DNA from: Lentisphaerota bacterium
Lineage (GTDB): Bacteria > Verrucomicrobiota > Kiritimatiellia > RFP12 > UBA3636
Length of the DNA: 15,210 nt
Assembly: GCA_012514445.1 (NCBI GenBank)
Contig: JAAZAI010000328.1
Location: 1-15,210, forward strand
Direction: 5' to 3'
Shown here: piece after piece, positions 1 to 5,864 of the stretch
Layout: each line of letters starts with the position of its first letter
How positions within the stretch are numbered: position 1 is the stretch's first letter
Translations under genes and position numbers: made by a program
The notes under the pieces: generated by a model
Told to the model about the DNA's origin: nothing
The model's input: only the letters and a program-made list of their open reading frames with translations
The model's database searches: none

Positions 1-1
1 C

Positions 2-1303
2 GACGCCGCGCTGGGCGATCCACGGAACCGGTTCGCGGCGCTCCAGATCTGCGCCTCGCAAGTCGACGGAGCCCACAGCCTGCTGGTGATCGACGAAGCG
101 GACGACATGCTCCGGGGCTGCGATGGTTCCGACGGGCTGTCTGAGCTTTTCGGCGGACGCACGCAAGCCTCAGGCGACAAGGGGTTGCTCAACAGTGTCC
201 TCGACGGCGTGCAGGTACCGTGCGTGTGGATCGCCAACGTCGGTCCCGAATCCCTCGCTCCGTCCAGCCGCAGGCGGTTCGACTACTCCATCCTGTTCGG
301 AAAGCTCGACGCCTCGCAGCGCGCCGCCATCTGGCGGAACAGCGTCTCGAAGTTCAAGCTCAACCGACTCGTAACACCGTCGCTGATCGAGACCCTGTCC
401 GGGAAGTACGAGACGAGCGCCGGTGGGATCGCGATGGTTTTACGGAACCTCGCCGACCTGAAGCCGAAAGCCGCCGACTGCGCGGCGCTGATCGGCAAAC
501 TCCTCGAACCGCATTGCGCACTTCTCGGCATCCAAACGGGGTCTGCAAAAGGCGTTTCGAGGGACTACTCCCTTGCGGGCCTGAACATTCACGGCGACAT
601 GTCGCCTGTCCGGATCGTGGAGGCTGTGCGGGCTTTCCAAGACCATAAGGGGGATGATCCCGACCGCCCCCGCATGAACATTCTCCTCTCTGGACCACCC
701 GGCTCGGGGAAGACGGAATTTGTGAAACACCTTGGAGAAGTCCTGAAAACCAAAGTCATCGTCAAGACAGGCAGCAACCTTCTCAGCATGTGGGTCGGCG
801 GAACGGAAAAGAACATCGCCAATGCCTTCACCGAGGCGGAAAACGATCGCGCCATTCTCTTCTTCGATGAAGTCGACGGATTGATGCAGGCGCGTGAACG
901 TGCGCAACGCTCCTGGGAAGTGACGCAGGTCAACGAGATTCTTCAGCGAATGGAGTCATTTGCCGGCGTTTTTATTGCCGCAACCAATTTCCTGCAGAAT
1001 CTCGACCCCGCCTCGATCCGGCGCTTCACCTTCAAGCTCGCCTTTGACTATCTGGATCACGACGGCAAGATGGAGTTCTTCCACAAGATGTTCAAGACGG
1101 AGCTGACGCCGGAGGAGACCAACGAACTCGATGCCATCGCCCATCTCGTCCCCGGGGATTTCCGTACGGTCCGCCAGAGCCTGTTCTACCTGGGAGCGAC
1201 GGCGACGAACGCCGACCGGCTCGCGGCGCTTCGGCAGGAGTCCGACATGAAACGCCAAGGTGGGGTCTCCTCCTTCGCGAGCCCCATCGGATTTCATCCC
1301 TAG
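2..1303 (+). CDS. Tandem AAA+ ATPase, 5' end outside the window
   Basis: The frame is open to the left edge, so this is the last 433 residues of a longer protein. Two AAA+ modules are visible. The first has lost its Walker A to the window edge but shows Walker B (LLVIDEADDML, visible residues 27-37), a sensor-1-like Asn (WIANV) and an Arg-finger-like RRRFD near residue 90. The second is complete: Walker A GPPGSGKT (231-238), an aromatic pore loop SMWVGG (262-267), Walker B with D289/E290, sensor-1 N329 and paired Arg R340/R341. The pore loop followed by EKNI is typical of the classical AAA clade (Cdc48/FtsH/katanin type), whose members form hexamers that thread proteins. The substrate is unknown. 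A GTG at 86 could be mistaken for the start, but it lies inside Walker B. The DNA looks less GC-rich than the genes further right, which would fit an accessory gene. The stop is TAG. Confidence 0.85.
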   Translation, partial: DAALGDPRNRFAALQICASQVDGAHSLLVIDEADDMLRGCDGSDGLSELFGGRTQASGDKGLLNSVLDGVQVPCVWIANVGPESLAPSSRRRFDYSILFGKLDASQRAAIWRNSVSKFKLNRLVTPSLIETLSGKYETSAGGIAMVLRNLADLKPKAADCAALIGKLLEPHCALLGIQTGSAKGVSRDYSLAGLNIHGDMSPVRIVEAVRAFQDHKGDDPDRPRMNILLSGPPGSGKTEFVKHLGEVLKTKVIVKTGSNLLSMWVGGTEKNIANAFTEAENDRAILFFDEVDGLMQARERAQRSWEVTQVNEILQRMESFAGVFIAATNFLQNLDPASIRRFTFKLAFDYLDHDGKMEFFHKMFKTELTPEETNELDAIAHLVPGDFRTVRQSLFYLGATATNADRLAALRQESDMKRQGGVSSFASPIGFHP

Positions 1304-1373
1304 AGCAATAGTTCAACTGACCCTGCGGAGCGGGGACGGCGTCGCCCCTCTATCTGTGCGGATGGCTTTGAAG

Positions 1374-1393
1374 GGCGGCAATCCCTTGCCGCC
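1374..1393. repeat. Perfect 8-bp inverted repeat
   Basis: GGCGGCAA (1374-1381) and TTGCCGCC (1386-1393) are exact reverse complements around a 4-base loop, TCCC. There is no T-run after it, so a terminator role is not supported. It is more likely part of the repeat cluster. Confidence 0.6.
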
Positions 1394-1399
1394 GCCGCC

Positions 1400-1419
1400 G
1401 CGCGCTCGGAGAACGCGCC
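1400..1419 (+). repeat. GCTCGGAGA-type repeat, copy 1
   Basis: First copy of a 20-bp word, GCGCGCTCGGAGAACGCGCC. It differs from copy 2 (1546-1565) at one base. The starts of copies 1 and 2 are 146 bp apart, those of copies 2 and 3 are 147 bp apart. Confidence 0.6.
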
Positions 1420-1466
1420 GCGTCAGCGATGCGAACGCACAAGGCGCCCGGATTCGGTGCCGCCAT

Positions 1467-1496
1467 AATCTTGAATCCCATTTCAAGATTTGAAAT
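1467..1496. repeat. Overlapping AT-rich palindromes with two alternative hairpins
   Basis: AATCTTGAA (1467-1475) pairs with TTCAAGATT (1482-1490) around a 6-base loop. ATTTCAA (1480-1486) pairs with TTGAAAT (1490-1496) around GAT. The two stems share bases, so only one can form at a time. The block is clearly AT-rich inside GC-rich DNA. It looks like an extragenic palindromic repeat, though a protein-binding site cannot be excluded. Confidence 0.6.
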
Positions 1497-1545
1497 GATC
1501 GCGATTCCGATCGCCCTGCGTGGCAAGGGTCGCCGCCAGAATGCG

Positions 1546-1565
1546 GCGCGCTCGGAGATCGCGCC
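1546..1565 (+). repeat. GCTCGGAGA-type repeat, copy 2
   Basis: Second copy, GCGCGCTCGGAGATCGCGCC, one base different from copy 1. It is followed by CCACC, and the same CCACC follows the word GGCGTCGCC near 1595, so the repeat elements appear to be mosaic. Confidence 0.6.
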
Positions 1566-1692
1566 CCACCCTGCTGCGCGTAACCTTGGCGGACGGCGTC
1601 GCCCCACCTGCTTGCGGAGACCGATGGAGCACGTCAGGAATCTTCCTGCTCGGGCCAGCGATTCTCAACATGGCCGCTTTTCAGACGCAGCG

Positions 1693-1712
1693 GCGTGCTC
1701 GGAGAGCCCGCC
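1693..1712 (+). repeat. GCTCGGAGA-type repeat, copy 3 (degenerate)
   Basis: Third copy, GCGTGCTCGGAGAGCCCGCC, with three differences from copy 1. It lies about 100 bp before recognisable DUF4143 coding sequence begins, so repeat DNA occupies the place where the missing front half of that gene would be. Confidence 0.5.
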
Positions 1713-1794
1713 CTTGTGGATTCCTCGATTTGCGGGATTTACGGGGCGCGATCTCCCTGCTCCGCCAAGGCTTCGCAGGACAAGCCGAGCGCAC

Positions 1795-2405
1795 CGTTTT
1801 CCTGGTTCGCGGCCATATTCATGGTCCTGCTGGCCGGCCGCGTCGGCCAAGTCGTCAATCTCTCCGCTCTGGGCGGCGAAGTCGGGGTCTCCACGTCCAC
1901 GCTTTCGGAATGGCTTTCGATTCTCGAGGCGTCGTTCCTCGTCTTCCGCCTCCAGCCCTGTTTCTCGAACATCAGCAAGCGGACGGTCAAATCGCCGAAG
2001 CTCTATTTCACGGAAGTCGGACTGGCCAGCTATCTGCTGGGGCTTGAATCGCCGCTCCATGTCTCGCGCGATCCGCTCCGCGGCAATCTCTTCGAGAACC
2101 TGGTCGTGGCCGATGCGATGAAGGCGCGGCTGAACTGCGGCAAGGATCCCCGCCTCTTCTTCCTGCGCACGGAAAAGGGCTTCGAGGTGGATCTGATCGT
2201 CCGCGAGGGCCGCGCCCTGTGGCCCGTGGAGATCAAATCCGCGGCGACGTTCCATCCGGACTTCGTCTCCCGCCTCAAGCGCTTCTGCGCGGAAGAGCCC
2301 GATGCCGCCACCCCCCTGCTGGTCTACGACGGCGAAGGCTATGCAGACCGAAGCGGGGTGAAGTGCGCCAACTTCCGCGAGGATCCGTTCAAAGAACACG
2401 AATAG
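1795..2405 (+). pseudogene. DUF4143 protein lacking its N-terminal ATPase domain
   Basis: Translation from about 1797 reads like the C-terminal half of the AAA_14/DUF4143 family: an LLAGRVGQVVNLSALGGEVG-like segment, a winged-helix-like stretch (STSTLSEWLSILEASFLVF), the KSPKLYFTEVGLASYLLGL block, and a nuclease-fold-like end with FEVDLIV and VEIKSA. Family members are usually about 400 residues with a P-loop ATPase in front. No Walker A or B motif is found upstream in any frame; repeat DNA is there instead. The remaining frame is intact to its TAG stop, and an ATG at 1821 could start a 194-residue product, so an expressed fragment is possible. No ribosome binding site is evident. It converges with the next gene, stop to stop, 38 bp apart. 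I call it a 5'-truncated remnant. Confidence 0.7.
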
Positions 2406-2443
2406 CGGCAAGAAGACATGGCCACGAAAGGCTTTGGCAGCCC

Positions 2444-3679
2444 CTATGCGTCGACGTCGAGCCCGAGCGCCTGGCGGAGCGTGGCGGCGATCCAGTCGAG
2501 CTCGGCGACGGGGCGGCCGACCAGCATCCCTTCGGACGACGCGCCGCGCACGGCGATCTGCAGCTCGAGCAGCGGGCGATCGTTGACCGTGGTGCCGCTC
2601 GGACCCACGGTCAAGCCCGTGATCTGCTGGCGCGGAATCTGCCGTTTCCGCATCCCGAAGGCGCTGTTCTGCTGGAAGGCGAGAAGGTCCGGCGTGACCG
2701 CGAGCATCGTGCGCGTGGTGCCGGCCTTGACGCCGTAGGTCAGCACCGCCAATCCCACGACGACGAAAATGCCCAGGAAGAGCAGAATTCCGTACGGCTC
2801 GCCGTCGCGAACCACGAGGAACATCATCCCGCCGGGAATGGCCATGAACATGAGCGAGAAAACGAGCAGCCCCAGCGACTGGCCGTGGAACAGGCCGGGC
2901 GCCGGGATCTGGAAGGCCGTCGCGTCGCCGTCGCGCGTCAGCGTGATCTTCGTCGTCATCGGCTTGATAGGCTCGGGGGCCGCGCGAGGGGTCGCGGACT
3001 TTGTGAAAACCGACGGTTCGCCGTCGTCGACGTCTTCATCGTCCTCGTCGCCTTCGTCCGACCGCTCCCAATCCAGCTTCCCGGCGAGCTGGGTCTGCTC
3101 GAACAGACGCCGGAGGCTTTCGATCACGGGCTTGAGCGACTCCCGTGGGTAGCCGGCGGCGAACTCCAGCCTGTCGTCGCCGTCGTCGTCGTCCGTCTTC
3201 CCCCGGTTCGTTCCGATGCGGATGGCGCCCAGCTCCGCGAAGGAGGCCATCGGAATCGGACGTTCGAGAGCGATGCCGACGAGGGATTCGATCGGACGCT
3301 TCCAGCTCCGGCGGAAGAAGCCGAAGTGCTCCACGACGCGCACGTGCCGACGGTCCACGACCAGTTCGGACCAAGAGCGGTTGGCGATCAGCATGAGGCC
3401 GAAGAGAAGCATTCCCGCGCCCATCAGCAGACCGGGAATCGCCACCAGCGCGAAGATCGTGGCGAAGACGAGTCCGGGCGTGTCCGCGCCGCGCGAAAGC
3501 ATGTCGAGGGGACCTGACAGCCACGTGTGAAAGAAGCCGAGGATGCCGAGACCGAAGACGACCGGCGCGATGCCGACCCAGCGCAGGCTGCCGAGACGGC
3601 GGCGCGGCATCACGATTCGGAACGCATCGAGGCCGTCCTGGATCAGGCGGGGCTCTTCGGACGTTTTCAGATAGGGCAT
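2444..3679 (-). CDS. Membrane protein with duplicated two-helix plus PH-like halves
   Basis: This 411-residue protein is of unknown function. Four hydrophobic spans are visible at about 34-54, 69-98, 268-290 and 297-318. Each pair is followed by a short soluble segment of similar style (RSWSELVVDRRHVRVVE near 101-117; RTMLAVTPDLLAFQQ near 323-337) that resembles the start of a bacterial PH-like domain. The halves therefore look like an internal duplication. They are joined by a linker containing two acidic clusters, DDDDGDD (163-169) and an Asp/Glu-rich run around 208-221. The ATG lies 6 bases past the stop of the epimerase-like gene, so the two are very probably co-transcribed. There is no signal peptide apart from the first span. 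The function is not recognised; bacterial PH-like membrane proteins are mostly uncharacterised. Confidence 0.8.
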   Translation of the reverse strand: MPYLKTSEEPRLIQDGLDAFRIVMPRRRLGSLRWVGIAPVVFGLGILGFFHTWLSGPLDMLSRGADTPGLVFATIFALVAIPGLLMGAGMLLFGLMLIANRSWSELVVDRRHVRVVEHFGFFRRSWKRPIESLVGIALERPIPMASFAELGAIRIGTNRGKTDDDDGDDRLEFAAGYPRESLKPVIESLRRLFEQTQLAGKLDWERSDEGDEDDEDVDDGEPSVFTKSATPRAAPEPIKPMTTKITLTRDGDATAFQIPAPGLFHGQSLGLLVFSLMFMAIPGGMMFLVVRDGEPYGILLFLGIFVVVGLAVLTYGVKAGTTRTMLAVTPDLLAFQQNSAFGMRKRQIPRQQITGLTVGPSGTTVNDRPLLELQIAVRGASSEGMLVGRPVAELDWIAATLRQALGLDVDA

Positions 3680-3685
3680 GGCGGG

Positions 3686-4600
3686 CTACGGCGTGGGATT
3701 GGCCACGTACGGTCCGCCGCGACAGGCCTTGAGGTGGTTGAGCGCATAGACCTGTCCGGTCATTTCGAGGTCTTTCGCGTAGACGGGGTCGTGCCAGCCC
3801 TCGATGTCGATGGTTCCGCGCCAGTTCTGTTGACGAAGCTCGGAGATGATGGCCGTCCAGTCGCTGTCGCCGAATCCGGGCGTGCGGTGGAACGCCCATT
3901 GCCTGGGCCCGTTCACCCCGAATTCGCGAATCACATCCCACTTGATGGTGGCGTCTTTTCCGTGGACGTGGAAGATCTTGCCGGCCCATTTGCGCAGTTG
4001 CGGCATGGGGTCGATGAGTTTCACCATCTGGTGGCAGGGTTCCCATTCGAGGCCCACGTTGGCGGCGGGAAGTTCATTGAACATCATTTCCCAGGCGGCG
4101 GGGTACTGGGCGATGTTCCAGTCGCCGGCATTCCACGAGCCGCCCATGCAGCAGTTCTCGAAGGCGAGGCGCACGCCCTTGTCCGCGGCCCGTTTGGACA
4201 GCTCGCCGAAAATCTTCTTGTAGGCTTTCATGCTCGCGTCGATCGGCTTGTCGATCAGCCGGCCCGCGAAACCGCAGACCAGATCGGCGCCGAACAGGTG
4301 GGCGTTGTCGATGCACGTCTTCCAGCCCTCCAGCGTCTTCTCGTGCTTCGCCGCGGAAGGGTCGAGTGGATTGCCGAAGATCCCGAGTGCGGAGATGACG
4401 GCCCCGGAGCCGTCGAGGGTTTTCCTGACGTCCCTCGCCAAGGCCCCGACGTCGCAGTCGCCCAGCTCCTGCCAGAAGGTGATTTCGAACGACTCGAAAC
4501 CGTGGGGGAGGATCTGGGCGATGGTGTCGGCCGAACGGGCGTTCCCGCCGACAAGCGTCCCGATGCGGATGTCCTGATGATCGATTCTGCCGGTGTTCAT
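3686..4600 (-). CDS. Sugar phosphate isomerase/epimerase-like TIM-barrel protein
   Basis: The 304-residue protein matches the xylose isomerase-like/AP endonuclease family 2 TIM barrel in length and layout. Candidate metal ligands sit where this family has them: E148 (LAFENC), E187 and H190 (LEWEPCH), H211/H213 (HVHGKD) and E267 (DIEGWHD). Members isomerise or epimerise sugars or cyclitols using a divalent metal in the cytoplasm. The exact substrate cannot be read from the sequence. It starts 37 bp after the stop of the MocA-type gene, and this pairing is common in sugar and inositol catabolism, where the oxidoreductase makes a keto-sugar that the epimerase handles. The ATG at 4600 is the first plausible start; only a weak GGAA sits upstream. 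It ends in TAG just before the duplicated membrane protein. Confidence 0.85.
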   Translation of the reverse strand: MNTGRIDHQDIRIGTLVGGNARSADTIAQILPHGFESFEITFWQELGDCDVGALARDVRKTLDGSGAVISALGIFGNPLDPSAAKHEKTLEGWKTCIDNAHLFGADLVCGFAGRLIDKPIDASMKAYKKIFGELSKRAADKGVRLAFENCCMGGSWNAGDWNIAQYPAAWEMMFNELPAANVGLEWEPCHQMVKLIDPMPQLRKWAGKIFHVHGKDATIKWDVIREFGVNGPRQWAFHRTPGFGDSDWTAIISELRQQNWRGTIDIEGWHDPVYAKDLEMTGQVYALNHLKACRGGPYVANPTP

Positions 4601-4614
4601 TTTTTTGAGTTCCG

Positions 4615-4635
4615 TATTCTGACTTCTGTCTTCTG
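4615..4635. repeat. Three tandem heptamers between the oxidoreductase and epimerase genes
   Basis: Three 7-base units ending in TTCTG follow each other: TATTCTG, ACTTCTG, TCTTCTG. They lie wholly in the 37-bp gap between the two genes. This resembles short tandemly repeated heptamers known from some bacterial intergenic regions. It may be neutral. Confidence 0.45.
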
Positions 4636-4637
4636 GA

Positions 4638-5639
4638 TTAGTACTTGATCGCGACGCGTCTGCCTTTGCGCGAACTTTCGATCGCGCCGAAAACCATCGC
4701 GAGGGATTTGATGTTGTCGTGGCATTCGCCTTGCGGGGTCGGCCCGCCGTCGAGGGCGCCGAGAAATTCCGCGAGCGCGCCGCTCATGGCGGGGGCCGTC
4801 GGCACAGGCTCGACGGCGCATGGCGCGGTGGGATGCTGAAATCCAGTGGCCTCGGAGACGATCGCGCCCACGGGCGGCTGGTCGCGCTCGTAGACGACCG
4901 AGCCCTGTTCGCCGACCAGGCGCCAGTCGCCGTGCCACGAGGTCGCGAGGCCATTGGCGCACCAGCTTCCCATATAGGTGAAGACGATGCCGTCGGACAT
5001 CTCGAAAATGCAGGAGGCAGCCACATCGCCCTTATACTAGGAGCCCCGGGGGTTGAACTCCTTGGCATAGACGGCAACGGGATCCGCGCGGCTGATCATG
5101 CGGGCGAGATCAAAATGATGGATGGCCATGTCGAGGATCAGCGGACTGTCCATCTCGTCGCGAAAACCGCCGAAGTGGGCTCCAATGTAGAAGGCGCAAT
5201 TCAAGGCGGTCAGGGCGCCGAACTTGCCCGAGGCGACAAAACGCGCAAGCCCGGCGTGGACGTCCACATAGCGGCGCGATTGCGAAACCATGTAGAGTTT
5301 TCCGGCGTCCTCGGAAGCCTTGACCATGCGACGGGCCTGGGCCATGGACTGCGCCATCGGCTTTTCGCCCAGCACGGGATATCCGGCGCGCAAGGCTGTG
5401 CACGTGACCGAACAATGGGCGTCGGGTATCGTCAAGTCGAGGACGAAATCGGGACGGATCGTCCGAAGCGCCTTTTTCAAATCTGTTGATATGACGGGAG
5501 ACAGCGCATATTTCTCGGCCTGGGCCTTTGCCCGCGCGGGATCGAGGTCGACGATTCCCGCGACGGCGACTCCCGCGGTTTTGAGCACGGGCAGCCAGGC
5601 ATTCGAGATCCCTCCGGCGCCGACGACAACAGTTTTCAT
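4638..5639 (-). pseudogene. Gfo/Idh/MocA oxidoreductase interrupted by an in-frame amber codon
   Basis: Translated from the ATG at 5639, this is a 333-codon member of the Gfo/Idh/MocA NAD(P)-dependent family. The N-terminal Rossmann domain shows VGAGGIS (6-12), an acidic residue after strand 2 (D31) and the GEKPMAQS motif (91-98). The catalytic region DMAIHH (170-175) carries the expected His. At codon 201 (5037-5039) a TAG stands where the frame otherwise continues unbroken into YKGDVAASCIFEM and then to the true stop TAA at 4638. The break is a single in-frame stop, not a frameshift; TGG to TAG would explain it. The 200-residue front piece keeps the cofactor domain but loses most of the C-terminal sheet domain. 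A GTG at 5024 could restart the rear piece, but no ribosome binding site is seen. An in-frame ATG at 5645 is an alternative start two codons earlier. It heads the cluster with the epimerase-like gene. Confidence 0.85.
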
Positions 5640-5714
5640 ACTCATACGATTGTGTTTGTGGAAAATATGCCGTGCCGATCCATCCATGTCCTTGCCCGAA
5701 GCCATGGAAAAGGC

Positions 5715-5757
5715 GTTGGACTCGAAGGACGATCCAACCGCGCACCTTCCTCGGTGC
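5715..5757. repeat. Two small hairpins in the divergent intergenic region
   Basis: GTTGGA (5715-5720) pairs with TCCAAC (5733-5738) over a 12-base loop, and GCACC (5742-5746) pairs with GGTGC (5753-5757) over 6 bases. They lie between the divergent oxidoreductase and TPR genes. Short stems like these can occur by chance in GC-rich DNA. Apart from these and the proposed TPR promoter I see nothing else in this roughly 225-bp gap, and no convincing promoter for the oxidoreductase. Confidence 0.3.
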
Positions 5758-5825
5758 AACGGTGGGAGTTTACTTCTCGGAGCGGCGACATGTCCAGCTT
5801 AAAGACGGAGAAGCCCCCTCGTTTC

Positions 5826-5855
5826 TTGCCGGGCGGGGGGGCGTTATGCTAGAAT
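5826..5855 (+). promoter_or_regulatory. Putative sigma-70-type promoter of the TPR-ExbB-ExbD operon
   Basis: A -35-like TTGCCG (5826-5831), an 18-bp spacer and a -10-like TAGAAT (5850-5855) precede the ATG at 5865. If used, transcription would start about 3 bases before the ATG, giving a nearly leaderless mRNA. No Shine-Dalgarno sequence lies in front of the ATG, which agrees with this. Confidence 0.45.
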
Positions 5856-5864
5856 CGGCCGCCG

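Larger units (their letters stand above)
1304..1794. repeat. Gene-free stretch with several short extragenic repeats
   Basis: No convincing gene lies here; open frames exist on both strands but give Arg/Ser/Pro-rich low-complexity translations. The DNA instead holds repeated pieces. A 15-bp word, GGACGGCGTCGCCCC, occurs identically at 1334-1348 and 1591-1605. A 20-bp word of the form GCGCGCTCGGAGANCGCGCC occurs at 1400-1419, 1546-1565 and, with three mismatches to the first copy, 1693-1712. There are two hairpin-forming palindromes (1374-1393 and 1467-1496). The stretch 1758-1792 also resembles short GC-rich dispersed elements seen between genes in PVC and candidate-phylum genomes, as far as I recall. 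I see no clear terminator for the AAA gene. Confidence 0.6.

Noticed and set aside
1374..1393. Rho-independent terminator of the AAA gene
   Set aside because: The stem is good but no T-run follows, and it lies about 70 bp past the stop within repeat DNA.
1304..1794. CRISPR array from the evenly spaced 20-bp repeats
   Set aside because: There are only three imperfect copies, the spacers of about 126 bp are far too long, and no cas genes are nearby.
2219..3517. Plus-strand open frame of 432 codons overlapping the DUF4143 end and the membrane protein gene
   Set aside because: It crosses a convergent gene boundary in a different frame and has an Arg/His/Glu-rich shadow translation.
5037..5039. 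Genome-wide reassignment of UAG
   Set aside because: Several intact genes in the window end at TAG exactly where their families end, so UAG is a normal stop here.
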